From: Campanula takesimana
Lineage: Eukaryota > Streptophyta > Magnoliopsida > Asterales > Campanulaceae
Reading direction: 5' to 3'
Length of the DNA stretch: 64,000 nt
Assembly (NCBI GenBank): GCA_026119855.1
Contig: JAOWBW010001479.1
Span: 221,472-285,471 of the forward strand
A program made the translations under genes and the position numbers. This document shows, one piece after another, positions 32,539 to 43,207 of this stretch (position 1 is its first letter; the number at the start of each line of letters is the position of its first letter). Under the pieces are notes generated by a model, which worked only from the letters and a program-made list of their open reading frames with translations, was not told the DNA's origin and did no database searches.

Positions 32539-32779
32539 CTCCCTCTGGCCCAGAAAGATAGTCCCTCTTTTTTTGTTATTACGAATGAACTTTAAGCAAT
32601 AATTTAGGCTACTCTTAATTATCTTAATGAAAATCTAAAATTGGTATTGATAGTATTTATGATGATGTATCAACAAGTTTTAAATTTTCATTAGGATAAC
32701 TAAAAATGGGCTAAATTATTGCTCAAAGTTCATTCGTAATAACAACGAAAAAGGGACTATCTTTCCGGGACAGAGGGAG
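32539..32779. mobile_element. Stowaway MITE 6 (TPR-gene intron)
   Basis: CTCCCTCTGGCCCAGAAAGA with CTTTCCGGGACAGAGGGAG at the right, TA flanks 32537-32538 and 32780-32781. Inner arms GTTATTACGAATGAAC...GTTCATTCGTAATAAC extend the pairing, so the whole 241 bp can fold into one long hairpin. Confidence 0.95.
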
Positions 32780-33713
32780 TATGTCTTTTGAAAGTAAGAT
32801 GCTGCATGGGGGACATTTCTGTATAAGTGTTTAATGTGTATGTGTGCCTTTGTGTGTATGAAGAGCTCTTCCGTATTGTTATTTACTTTTTTATTGTAAA
32901 AGAAAAAAATGCTGTTGTTTTCTATTAAATGCATTCAAGACTACTGCGTAGTATTTTGCGAATGAGTCCCTATAGTAGATATAATAGTATGATAGTTGAA
33001 CTGCGCTTGACCCATGTCCCTAAGTGCTGATGTTACTTGCCAACTTGAGGACTTTTGATATTGTTGGTGCTTAATAAGAAATTTTCTCCAATACAAAATG
33101 AAAGGAAAAAAATACCTACGAATTCGCTTCATTTACTGGTTTTATTTATTTTCTTATTAATCTGAACATGCTAAATATTTAGGTTCCATCATGAAATCTT
33201 GATTTCATGTTCTAGGAATTTTCAAAGCTGTATTTCCGGTGTCATCTTTATAACTGCCAAATGATTAACCCTGTTTCAGAGTCAAAAAATTTCTGCTTGC
33301 TTTATGTTAAAGAAAAACTGTCACAAATTGGTGCATCATACTCTCACCTTCCTCCACCACCACAATAATTATTGTGCAATTTCAAGAATGTACTAGCAAG
33401 TAAAGCATCATTCATTAAAACTGTCGCTCGTCAGATGGGTATTTTATTGAGGGGGGGGGGGAGAGTATTGAGCACATTTTTGGCAGAAAAAAAAAACTGT
33501 GTATTCATATGATGTTCTGTGCTGTGTTTCAACATGCAGATCCTAGAACAAGAGGGCAAAAATGTTTCGGTTCTTGTACAGCGCGCATTACTTTATGAGA
33601 GCATGGAGAAGTACAAGCTTGGGGCGGAAGACCTCAGAAGTGTTATGAACCTTGATCCTGGTAATAGGGTTGCAAGAAGTACCATCCACCGGCTGACTCA
33701 AATGGCTGAATGA

Positions 33714-34600
33714 AAATTATATCCTTTACAGTTGTGTCAACTTTACAGAAAAAGGAAAGAAAAAAAAAAAACTTGTGTTTATATTATACATAATCCCCTT
33801 TTAAATCAAAAAACGGGGAGCAACACTTTCTTGCTTGCCAATTTGGTTACTATGTTCTTTACATGGTCACGATGTTGTATTTTATATCTCTTTTCCTGGG
33901 ATTGGAAATTGTATTTGATTCATTGTTGAAAATCTTTTAAATTTCATGGGGTTAGTTTACTGAATCAATATCTTTATTCCAAACTTCATATATAGAATAT
34001 AATCTTTTAAATCTTATTTTCTCCGCTGGGGTTTTTGTTATTTTTCTTTCAGGTACATTAGCACGATATTGGACTAACATTAGTTACAAAAATAGTTCCT
34101 GAGCTCAGATTCCTGCATCTACACACCTGTGTGAAAAATCTCTGATGTGATCCGACAATTGCAGGTAAGATATTCTTCAATGCCTTTTGTTAGTGAATAT
34201 CTTCATGTTTGGTAAATATTTTCGTTCATACTAGATTTAGTTTTAGTTTCATTGTTGTTCTTATTTCTTGGTAATTTTTGTTGCTTCCCCTGCATTTTTC
34301 CTTGCTGCTTGGTTCTCTCTTCATTCTTAACGTTGTGGCTGATTTTATTTCTCTTATGAACGACATAAAACCTTTGTCAATTTTATTTATGAGAAATGAC
34401 TATTTTATCCCTAAGTCTACTCAACAAAACTTTGAAGATTTAAGGACTAAATGGTCATTTCGCATCAATAAAGTTGGAAAAAAAAAAAAGAGGGTGATAA
34501 TGAGACGAAATCAAACCCCAGGGGGCAGTGAGATTTATGCAATTGGCTTGCTTTTATGTCATTTTTTTGTTATCCAATCACACGGTTGTTCCACTTCTAT
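33714..34600. other. 3' flank of the TPR gene, no gene seen
   Basis: AT-rich sequence; TTTCTTTCAGGTACATTAG near 34045 looks like an isolated acceptor, possibly a 3'-UTR intron, but no coding context supports it. Confidence 0.45.
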
Positions 34601-34605
34601 ATATG

Positions 34606-34886
34606 CTCCCTCTGTCCCACCCAGTTTAATCCGGTCAACTTCATCACACTTTGATTAAAAAAAATAAGAAATTTTGATTATCCTTTCAAAAACTAAAAAT
34701 TAATAATGAATATATTAACAAATGTAATTTTGTTTTTAAGTTTTAGTCTATGTATAATTTTATTATTATTATTATTATTTTGACGATGTCCGCGCCAGAA
34801 GGCGAGGAGAGGGATCGAACCCTAGCGCTCACCGAGGGTGAGGCTTGACTTTACCATTGGGAAAAAAAAATGTGGGACGGAGGGAG
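34606..34886. mobile_element. Stowaway MITE 7
   Basis: CTCCCTCTGTCCCACCCAGT at the left and ATGTGGGACGGAGGGAG at the right, TA after the right end. 281 bp, containing a tRNA-like/SINE-like insertion near its right end. Confidence 0.88.
34760..34862 (-). mobile_element. tRNA-derived SINE-like fragment
   Basis: On the minus strand TGGTAAAGTCA (34846-34856) resembles an RNA polymerase III A box and GGTTCGATCCC (34811-34821) is a perfect B box. The spacing of about 25 nt between them is within tRNA range. The segment ends in an (ATT)n/A-rich tail at 34760-34780. The rest does not fold as a functional tRNA, so a truncated SINE is more likely. It lies within Stowaway MITE 7. Confidence 0.5.
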
Positions 34887-35087
34887 TATGTCATCGTTTT
34901 GTTGTCCATTTCTCTTGTGGGATTGGGGTTATTTCATAGGATAGCCTTATCTTCTGCCGAAGTTGTATATCACATACTGCAGGAAGTGATTACCTTTCTG
35001 TTTACTACCTCTAGTGATATTGTTACAACATTCATCACTGGAGAAAGTATGTGTGCTCATCTTTTTCATATAAATCCTAGATTTGTA

Positions 35088-35303
35088 CCCGTCCGTCTGT
35101 CTTTAAAAAAAAAAGTTTTATTTTTATTTAATGGTTAACTTAATTGAACTTTGACCTGATTTATTTATATGAAGATTTTACAAAATTCTAAAAATTGTTA
35201 AAGATACACTACACTATTGACACCATGTTTTAGAATTATAAATTTTGATCAAAATTTGATAATCAAAATTAAAATGAGTCAATTTTTTTTAAGACGGAAG
35301 AAG
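35088..35303. mobile_element. Stowaway MITE 8, degenerate
   Basis: CCCGTCCGTCTGTCTTTAAA against TTTTTTAAGACGGAAGAAG with TA on both sides (35086-35087, 35304-35305). About 216 bp. Confidence 0.7.
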
Positions 35304-35410
35304 TATTATCATTGGAAAAAAAAAAGATACCCGTTTTTTACGATAATGTATGCAAGCAGTATATTTTTAGGTTGTTCGAACCCTGAGAATGCAGTTGTAT
35401 TTGATATTGC

Positions 35411-35760
35411 ATTTTTTTTGACAAGTTAACATATCATTTCATTCCAAGGCAATTGCCATCATGTTACAAACTCCTATGAAGTCTATTACAGATCTATAGC
35501 CTAGTCTATTACAAGCTCCTCCCCTATTGGAACCTATTACAGTGAAACGATACTCGCTCTCCTCCCCTATTGGAACCTATTACAGCGAAACGATACTCGC
35601 TCTACAAGTTGATTGCTCATAGACGTCCTACGCCATCTGGTAGTCTTCTTGCGCTTTTGCTAGTCCTCTTGCCATAGACGTCCTTCGTCATCTGAGTCAT
35701 CACCTGGTAGTCTTCTTGCGCGGTTTACCGGCTTTCAGACTTTATTTAGTCGAGTCTAGA
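35411..35760 (-). mobile_element. probable LINE 3' tail
   Basis: A T-run at 35412-35419 followed by GACAAGTTAACATATCATTTC and CATTCCAAGGCAATTGCC is typical 3'-UTR text of a retroposon read in reverse. It holds two 45-bp copies of CTCCCCTATTGGAACCTATT (plus flanking) and repeated CATAGACGTCCT(A/T)CG(C/T)CATCTG words. No protein domain is left. Confidence 0.5.
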
Positions 35761-36004
35761 CTAGACTAACTGATGAGTTAGAAACAAAAAAAAAGAAAGT
35801 TAAAGGTTTTGAATTACAAGTTTGGCATGTTGGATAGGAAAAGACCATATGAGGAAGTTAGGGGACAAACAGAAAGCGTTTTCCTATACATCATCTTTTT
35901 CCATTTTCTGCCTAACAAAAGCCAGTTTCAGGTATATTTCGCGTCACGTGACACTTATTTCTATTTTGATCTGTCCAGCTCATTGACACTTGTTAAACGA
36001 CATA

Positions 36005-36288
36005 CTCCCCCGTCTCTAATTAGTGTGAACTAAAATGTTGGGCACACAAATTAAAAAAATAAAAATAAGAGAAATAATGGAATGAGGTGTTTATGAGTAT
36101 GAGAAATTAAATAGGAGAGATAATGAGTGGGAGGAAAAGTAAGTTGATTAGTATTGTGAGTGTAAAAGTAAAGTAGGAGCGAGAATGAATGGGAGAAATA
36201 GTAAAGATTCTTTGCTATTTTTGGGCAGTTCATACTAACCTGGAACGGACGGAAAAAAAAAAGTTCACACTAACCTGAGATGGAGGGA
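36005..36288. mobile_element. Stowaway MITE 9
   Basis: CTCCCCCGTCTCTAATTAGT at the left; CACTAACCTGAGATGGAGGG at the right, TA at 36003-36004. A second, inner right-end copy (CTAACCTGGAACGGACGG) suggests a partial duplication. Confidence 0.8.
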
Positions 36289-36298
36289 ATACTTTTTA

Positions 36299-36538
36299 TT
36301 CCCTTTGCCCCAGACTAAGGTTTTTACTTTCTTTTTAGTTTGTCCCAGACTAAGGTTCTTAGTTGCTTTATTTATTAAAATGGACAATGGGACTCATTTG
36401 TTATTCTCACAACAAAAACTTTCTACTCAATTTCTCTCTCCTACTTTCTCCTACTTTACTTTTCATACTCACAACATTTACTTGTTCTTAATCTCCATGT
36501 AAAATCAAACTAAGAACCTTATTTCGGGACGAAGGGAG
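36299..36538. mobile_element. Stowaway MITE 10
   Basis: CCCTTTGCCCCAGACTAAGG with CCTTATTTCGGGACGAAGGG at the right, TA at 36539-36540. Contains a duplicated GCCCCAGACTAAGGTT / GTCCCAGACTAAGGTT start. About 10 bp from Stowaway MITE 9. Confidence 0.8.
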
Positions 36539-36552
36539 TATAATTTGATATT

Positions 36553-36726
36553 CACTCTACCCCACCAGTCATTTTCTTCTTAATTTTTCATCACTCAATT
36601 TATTCAACCAACACTACTATTTACCCCACTCATTCTCTCTTTTCATTTTTTACCACATTTTTTTTATTTTTTTCTTTAGTTATTGTACTCGTCTCTTGAG
36701 TGTTAAGTGTGGTGGAACGGAGGGAG
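36553..36726. mobile_element. Stowaway MITE 11, truncated
   Basis: The right end GTGGTGGAACGGAGGGAG plus TA is good. The interior (CAACCAACACTACTATTTAC, CCCCACTCATTCTCTC) matches Stowaway MITE 12 at 38366-38647. The left end is incomplete. Confidence 0.65.
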
Positions 36727-36760
36727 TATATAAAAAGTGAGTTTGGGTCTTTCGTCCAAT

Positions 36761-37656
36761 TAGGGATGGCAACGGGTCGGGTTCGGATCGGATCAGGACC
36801 GATTCGAATCCGAATCATGAAGCTCTATGACCGAACCCGATCCGATCCGAAATACCGTGATCCGTGATCCGATCCGAGGCCGATCGCTGCTCCGACCCGA
36901 GACCCGATCCGACCGGCCTTCCTTCCCAGCAACAGGCACACTGTTTGAACAAAAAAAAAAAAAAAAAACAGAGACAGTCACAGAGACGGAGGGAGTAATC
37001 TTTACTAACTTAAAACAGCACTAAATCCAAATCCAGGAATTGAATCAAACACCATGAATCAAACAGCAACTAAAAAGAAAAATGATAAACCACTCATTTC
37101 AAAGAATGAAAACCCATTTTAAAAATGATAAACCACTCAAGACAAAGAATCAAACAGCAACTAAATCAATCAGCCTCCCTAAATTTCAAACAAATTAAAC
37201 CCTAATTTGTGAAGTGAGACCCGACAGGACAGTAATTTACCTTGGTAGAGTAGGTGATACCGGCGAGACGGAGACGGCGACGGCGAGACGGAGACGGCGA
37301 CGGCTAGCAACGTGGTCTCCTGGAACGGCGATGGCGACGTCGGCGAAGCTAGGGTATCGTCAATCGTGTTTCGTCTTTTCAGAAGCGGTGTGTGTTTGGT
37401 TTTGGTGAGTTTGGTCTTGCCCGACCTAATTCTAGTTTATATAGGTAGGGGGAAAATGTAAATGTTGAAAACTAAGGGGGTGATATAAAAAAAAATGCTT
37501 ACTAATAGTTCGGATCGGGTTCGGGTCGGGTCGGATCAGGGGGTCTGATCGAATCCGAACCCGAACCCGCTCGGATCATGAAATTGCATATTGAACCCGA
37601 AATATTCGGATCGGAACGCCCTCGGAACGGATCGTTCGGACAAATTACCATCCCTA
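36761..37656. mobile_element. hAT-type non-autonomous element with GC-rich cargo
   Basis: Ends TAGGGATGGCAA and TTACCATCCCTA with identical 8-bp flanks CGTCCAAT (36753-36760, 37657-37664): both are hAT hallmarks. Subterminal GGATCGGATC/GATCCGATCC words repeat in both orientations. The interior has a GC-rich block at 37215-37400 with two copies of CGGCGAGACGGAGACGGCGA, unlike the AT-rich surroundings and possibly captured host sequence, plus half of a Stowaway end (GAGACGGAGGGAGTA) near 36980. No transposase. Confidence 0.88.
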
Positions 37657-37664
37657 CGTCCAAT

Positions 37665-38365
37665 AACCCTTCCCTCTTAACATTAATGTAAAAAGAGAAA
37701 AAGCATCTTCATTTTTCACTATTTCTCACACAGATAATAATTACACTATTAAAAACTACTAGTAAGTAGCCAGTCGATACTCGACGGAGCATAAAAAAGT
37801 TAGTTAATTAATTAAAGTTATAAATGAATATGCATATAAAAGTGCCATTAAATTATTTTGTAATTTAAAAATACTACATTTACTTTTTTTAGACGAACAT
37901 TGAAAATTAATTTAAAATTATCGCTCACATTACCCTTGTTAATTTTGTCAACTTTATTGTGCCTCAAAATTTGCCATAACTTCTTGTGTGTTGATCTATT
38001 AAGTGGCTAGAAATTAGATTTATCATTTATTAGTCGATTTTTTCTTCATAATTTTAACATTTTGGACATATTTATCAAGAAAAGAAATTAATAATTTATA
38101 TAATATTTGACATTTTGACCTTTTCAAATATATTATTAAGAAATTTAATCAATTATGAATTAAGAAATTCAATTATTTTTAGAAAATTTTAGATGCTACA
38201 TTTTAGGAAATTATAAAATTTGATACTAAATTTAAGGAATATAACTTTTGAATTATTTGAATCATTGTATAGCATAAGCTTATTAGAGAATGCCACATGG
38301 AATTCCACGTCATAATTCCATGTGGCGCATTGTGGAGTGAGATAAAAACTCTCCTATATTATATA
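37665..38365. other. intergenic, no gene; one short hairpin
   Basis: AT-rich. The only structure is GCCACATGGAATT...AATTCCATGTGGC at about 38293-38326, a 13-bp-arm inverted repeat. Confidence 0.55.
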
Positions 38366-38647
38366 CTCCCTTCGTTTCATGAGAACTGAGACTTATTTCC
38401 CTTTTCGTCCGTTTCACCTCAATTGAGACTGCCCAAAATGGCAAACTTTTTAATATTTTATATTCACCCAACCCCACCACTCATTCTCTCTCTTCATTCT
38501 CCACCACTCATTTTATTCAACCAACACTACTATTTACCCCACTAATTCTCTCTCTTCGTTTTCTACCACACATTTTCCTTATTTTATTAGTATTCCTTAG
38601 TTCTTGTGCCATTTCCTTTAGTCTCAGTTCTCATGAAACGGAGGGAG
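38366..38647. mobile_element. Stowaway MITE 12
   Basis: CTCCCTTCGTTTCATGAGAA with TTCTCATGAAACGGAGGGAG at the right, TA flanks at 38364-38365 and 38648-38649. 282 bp. Confidence 0.95.
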
Positions 38648-38855
38648 TATATAGATAGATAGATAACCATTAAAAATTTATAATATAAATAAGACAGAAA
38701 TTCAAATAATCAATGAAATTTGAAATACCTACAACATCATAATAATTCTGACTATGAATAATCATAATTCTGTCCTCAAAATATTAGTCTTACTAAATCA
38801 TTCAAACAAAAATACAGTAGTTCTTTTGGTGTTTCTTAATTTTAGCTAATTTGTA

Positions 38856-39112
38856 CTCCCTCTGTCCCTAAATGAGTGTCCATTTTCAAGAAATTTTCGT
38901 CCCTAATTGAGTGTCTTTTTTTAACATAACTTTCTCCCTAAACGTTTTTTTTCGAAAATTTTTTACCAGTTTCTTTATACGTGTAAAACTAAAGGTCTCG
39001 AAAGGAGATTACAAGATTATATATGAATCGTTGTTACCAAATTGTTCAAAAAGTTGAGATTTTCAGTGTCCCTTAAAATGAAATTTGGACACTCATTTAG
39101 GGACAGAGGGAG
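38856..39112. mobile_element. Stowaway MITE 13
   Basis: CTCCCTCTGTCCCTAAATGA and its complement TCATTTAGGGACAGAGGGAG, TA flanks at 38854-38855 and 39113-39114. 257 bp. Confidence 0.95.
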
Positions 39113-39157
39113 TAATATTTATTTATCCTTGCGCTTAACGCACGGGTGTAAAATTAG

Positions 39158-39885
39158 TTGGAATAAAAGATGATGATGCCACATTCACGAACCATTAGAA
39201 ATAATTATTATTCTCGTCTTAAAATAAGTATAATTATTGATGATATTTTTTAATTAACTTGACTGAATTGAACATTACTACATATACTAATAATATGAAT
39301 GTTTAGAGTTTCACAAAGATACTTAAATTTTGATCAAAATTTAATTAAATTACAAAGAAATTCGATCAAAATTTAAATAAAATTGCATTGTGACAGATGA
39401 ATTTTATATTAATAAAATTAAAATAATGAACCCCAATATATCTAAAATGTTAATGGATAATTCAGTTTTTCATTTATTCTTATATACATCTTCTATTCAG
39501 AGTACAAACAACTGAAATACTTAAAAAAAACTTAACTCCCAAAAACCTCTCCAAACTTCTATCCTCTTCAAACTTCTTCTCCTTCATCCAATACTTTGGA
39601 GTTGACAACAAAAAAATTTAAATCTTCTAAATTAAACATTAATCATTTATTATTAAATGATTAATGTTTAATTTAGGAATGATCTATTACTTTTAATTAA
39701 TAAAGATGTATTTTTTCTTAGTTTTAAATTTGGTTTTCTTCCCTTATGTGAAAGCCTTTGTTTCCCCTCCATTGTTGAGGGGCCTATGATCTCCCTCCTT
39801 TGTTGAGGGCTTTGTGTAATTGGTGTGTCTTATTTGTTGTTTCTTTGAAATTTTCTTTTGCTCATCTCAATCAAATATTCGCCAT
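39158..39885. other. intergenic, no gene; AT-rich
   Basis: No open frame with recognisable content. A near-perfect inverted repeat around AAACATTAATCATTTATTATTAAATGATTAATGTTT lies at about 39636-39672. The stretch 39750-39880 (CTCCATTGTTGAGGGGCC, CTTTGTTGAGGGCTTTG) might belong to the same LINE 3' end as 41826-42135, split by the element at 39886. Confidence 0.45.
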
Positions 39886-40122
39886 GAAAAATTCCAATTT
39901 GGTTCCTGACATTTACATAAATTTGCAATGTTGATCCCAACAGTTTAATTTCACAATTTGGTAGCCTAACATTTACATTTTTTTAGCAATGTGGCTAAAA
40001 AACTAACAACCAGTTAAAATTCTAACCAAATAACACCCATGTGACTAGCACATGTCTATTAAATGGACAAAATGGTCATTCTCAAGACGCCATGTGCCGC
40101 TCATGTGAGGTTTTCTTTTGTT

Positions 40123-40910
40123 TTTTTTTTTTGAAACAGACACAAACTTTATTAATAAATATAAATAAGATGGCGCACCACAACAGTTGGAGGCTCATCT
40201 AAAAGTTCAGGATTTCTATAAAGACATGCAATCATCGATAAATTGCTCGCCGCAAAGAAAATGTCTAACCCATCTCGAATATTGAAGCCTAGCCTTGAAC
40301 CAAATTTCCTTTGAACGCTTTGACGAACAATGACTTGTGATGCCCAAATGCTTCTCCAAGCATAACTTGGACACGGCTCAACAATAGCCTTCAGAAAATC
40401 CCTATATGAAAAAAATTTAGCGTTGAAAACATAAATTCGTGATGCATTTGGGTCGACAATAAATGTCAAACCAAGCACCCCAAGCATTGTAACAAGAACA
40501 AAATATGAACATCTCACAAAGCCTCTCACATTGGAGAGAAGGCAAAGGCTCTCTCTCACAATGGAGAGAAGGCAAAAGCTCTCGACTTAGGAGACAAAAT
40601 ACATAATATAACGAGAAAGACATGACAATGATTTTGCTAGAAACCCACAAAACTACAGAATTCTAATTCTAAGATCGAAACAAAGATCGAATTTGAAAAG
40701 AAAAAAAACATATTTGAAAATAAATTTCTAATTTCACATTTATTAATTGACAAAATGACAATTAATAAATGTTTGTCAATTAATAAATGTGAAATTAGGA
40801 TTATCAAAACAAAGAAGAAGGTTAAAGATTGCTGTTAGAGAATGTTGATTGAGAAAGAAGATGGAGATGGAAGGGATCAGAGAGATGGAGATGGAAGGGA
40901 TCAGAGAGAT
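40123..40910 (-). mobile_element. rearranged LINE copy with 17-bp TSD
   Basis: TGAGGTTTTCTTTTGTT occurs at 40106-40122 and 40911-40927, flanking a segment with a T-run at its left end (poly-A tail in reverse) and an ATTTATTAATAAAG-type signal. The long TSD and poly-A are signs of target-primed reverse transcription. Its right part (40680-40910) looks like a 5' leader with a duplicated GATGGAGATGGAAGGGATCA unit and a strong inverted repeat (40729-40752 / 40775-40798), so the copy has an internal deletion rather than a simple 5' truncation. Confidence 0.7.
40152..40559 (-). pseudogene. LINE ORF2 C-terminal fragment
   Basis: The minus-strand frame contains SRIYVFNAKFFSYRDFLKAI, then CPSYAWRSIWASQVIVRQ and KFGSRLGFNIRDGLD. 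This matches the 'P-S-Y-x-W-R-S-I' box and the following 'W-R-I-G-x-G' region downstream of reverse transcriptase in plant L1-type LINEs. No RT catalytic motif is left. The N-terminal part with repeated LPSLHCER/LPSLQCER is leader sequence rather than protein. Confidence 0.6.
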
Positions 40911-41825
40911 TGAGGTTTTCTTTTGTTATTTACCTTATTCATTTTGTAGTTTAAAAATTATAGATTAAATTAATATTGGGAATATATACTATTTTATTTT
41001 GTACTTATAATTTACGTATTCTTTACAAAGTCATTTATTTTTCTAACCATAATTTAATATTTTATCTTAATAAAAAATAAACCAAAATACTTTAAAAATT
41101 ATATAATTAGAAATTAGAAATATTTTGTAAAAAACAATTAAATAAATATAAGTTCATTTTATGTTAGATTATAACTCAAAATAATTTTGCAGACTCATTT
41201 ATGATAATTTATTAAGCATTTTTGAAGTGAAATAGTTTTTTAAAAATATTTTTCTTCAAGTGAAAGGAAATAAGTAATGATCTTATTGTTGAAAATGGCA
41301 GGATAAGAAAGTAATTTTTTCTTTTATATTTAATTATACCAATTAAAATAGGAAAGAGAGAGAAGACATGAGTACATGTTAAGTCTAAATGAAACAAATT
41401 AAAATAAGAGAGAATTTTTACGATTTAGTTTGTTATATTGTTTTGGACGAAAATTAATATGTAATATAATCAAACCAGAAAATTCAATAAATTAGTTCAC
41501 TAAATAATTAAGCTAGGAAAGAGAGAGAAGACGTATAACTTTAAAATTGAATACTTTATCTTAATTGGAAAAGGTATTTATGCCAAAATAATAATAATAA
41601 ATGTGAATCTTATTTTAAATGCAGTTCAATGATCATTTTTATCCATTTAAAAGACATGTGCTAGTCACATGGGTGTTATTTCGTTAGAATTTTAACTGGG
41701 TGTTAGTTTTGTAGTCACGTTGCAAAAATTGTAAATGTTGGGATACCAAATTGCGAAATTAAACAGTTGGGAGCAACATTGCAAACATATGTAAATGTTA
41801 GGAACCAAATTGCAATTTGCCCTTT

Positions 41826-42135
41826 GGAGTATATGAAGATGAAAGTCGCGGTGGATTCAAAAGTTGTTTTGGATGGAGTGCTCTCATATTCACATGGATC
41901 TTCTATGTCAGACAACCTTCTTCATGGATATAGGGACATACTTAATGCAAAATATTTTTTCTCTATAAATTTAGATCGTCAAACGGCAAATGTTATAGCC
42001 GATGTAGTTTGTAGGTCTTCTTTTGTTAACGGAAGTCCTACCACTTGGGTTGAGCATCCGTTTAATGTGGATTGTCAACTCCAATCTTTGTATGTTTATG
42101 TTTATTAATAAAATCTTGTTGTTTGCTTCAAAAAA
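41826..42135 (+). pseudogene. LINE-type RNase H fragment
   Basis: Frame text DSKVVLDGVLSYSHGSSMSD and further NLDRQTANVIADVVCRSS fit the second half of the RNase H domain (RVT_3 type) at the end of plant LINE ORF2: D-S-x2-V-V and R-x2-N-x2-A-D. It is followed by TTATTAATAAAATC and a short A-run at 42130-42135. It begins exactly at the right end of Mutator-like element 3, which probably inserted into it. Confidence 0.6.
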
Positions 42136-42432
42136 TATATATATACATCTTCTGTTTTGAAATAGTTTCACTTTGATTTTAATGATCAATTTAATTGAAT
42201 TGAATTTTAATCTTAATTTTATTAATTCAATTATTCTTATGTAAGTCTAAACATTGTTAACAATACTATTCTTAATGATTGAAAAATAACAATTTTTTTT
42301 AAAATTATTAATAATTAAATATTTATAAAATTACGGTTAAATGTTAGTTGCATTGACCATAAAAATTAAAATAAAAAACGAAGTTGAATTATGTTTTTGA
42401 GTGCGAAGAATATTTGATTGTCATGTTAAATA

Positions 42433-42650
42433 CTCCCTTCGTCCCACCCGAAATAGGGTTTTCGGGTTGAACACGGGTATTAAAGAAAAGTGTTAGTGGA
42501 GAAGGTGTTGTGAGTATGAAAAGTGAAGTATGAGAGAGAAAGTGGGGTAGAGAATAATGAGTGTAAAATTGTTGTGAGTGTGAATGTGGGTCTCATTAAA
42601 TAAAACATTTCCATTTTTGGGTTATCCTAATTCGAGTGGGACAGATGGAG
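42433..42650. mobile_element. Stowaway MITE 14
   Basis: CTCCCTTCGTCCCACCCGAA and TTCGAGTGGGACAGATGGAG, TA flanks at 42431-42432 and 42651-42652. 218 bp; same subfamily as MITE 15. Confidence 0.93.
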
Positions 42651-42729
42651 TACTTTTCAATCTTACAATTACAATGATTGTCTCTTCAAAAAAATTCAAA
42701 TATTTTAAAATTTTATTACAAATTTTAGA

Positions 42730-43190
42730 GTTGGTCTTGTGAAAAACGTGTTTTACCTTAAGCAAAGGAAAAAAGTGTTTTTCCAAACACGCTGACGGTT
42801 GTTTTTTACAACAAGCGGTGGCATTTTTGTAAATACTAGCAAGCATCGTAAATGTTAGTATGAATATTTTAAAGTGCCAATCATTTGGACTGACGTTTAA
42901 AAACATTGTCGTTTGCAGTTTTCAAAAGTGGTAGTGTTAGTGTTTAAAAGTGTCAGCCATTACACTGGCAGACACTTATAAACAATGATAATGGCACTTA
43001 TAAAAAAGTACCAGTGATAGTGTTAATAAATGTCAGTGTAACATGGCTGACACTTTTTAACACTAACACTGGCACTTACGATTAGCGCCGAACAACTTTC
43101 CTTGAATTACAAAAATGCCACTGCGTCATTTTTTAAAGGCGTTTTACGCTAACTTATCGTAAAACCCATTTTTTCTCTGATTTTCACCAA
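42730..43190. repeat. inverted-repeat-rich segment, possible MITE
   Basis: GGCATTTTTGTAA (about 42830) pairs with TTACAAAAATGCC (about 43108), and GTGTTTTACC-type text near the left has GGGTTTTACG-type counterparts on the right. The centre (42920-43080) is a set of AGTGTTAGTGTTTAAAAGTG / AACACTAACACTGGCACTT words in both orientations around TGTCAGCC and GGCTGACA. No TSD or canonical TIR could be fixed. CACTA-like subterminal repeats are one possibility. Confidence 0.45.
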
Positions 43191-43207
43191 ATTTTAACAA
43201 TCTAGTA

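Larger units (their letters stand above)
30666..33713 (+). pseudogene. two-exon TPR-protein gene with frame breaks
   Basis: Exon 1 (30666-31971) starts at ATG with MNSNYGKSNQSAFDFDLGL, then a long Ser/Asn/Pro/Gly-rich region with repeated FGDFQNAP/FGNFQNAP boxes, and ends in TPR-like helices (GMENYKQGQYPDAIKWLSWA, SRASCYKEVGEYKKAVTDCT). The intron is 31972-33539 (ACAAAG|GTATGA ... ATGCAG|ATCC). Exon 2 (33540-33713) reads ILEQEGKNVSVLVQRALLYE through another TPR helix pair to TGA. TPRs bind partner proteins, often chaperones; the exact family is not recognised. Frame breaks: one extra C near 31075, TAA at 31144-31146, and one missing base each near 31258, 31347 and 31660. Most are 1-nt length changes, so sequencing error is a serious alternative to pseudogenisation. 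Confidence 0.75.
39886..41823. mobile_element. Mutator-like element 3 with LINE insertion
   Basis: Terminal inverted repeats of about 195 bp. The left reads CCAATTTGGTTCCTGACATT onward, and the right ends with the complement of AAATTGCAATTTGGTTCCTA; both include AATAACACCCATGTGACTAG. The right terminus TTGCAATTTGCCC equals the terminus of Mutator-type element 1. The left terminus is degraded and no TSD is visible. The interior is AT-rich and holds a LINE insertion at 40123-40910. Confidence 0.75.

Noticed and set aside
34805..34862. A true tRNA gene
   Set aside because: A and B boxes are present, but no acceptor stem or anticodon arm can be folded; SINE-like origin preferred.
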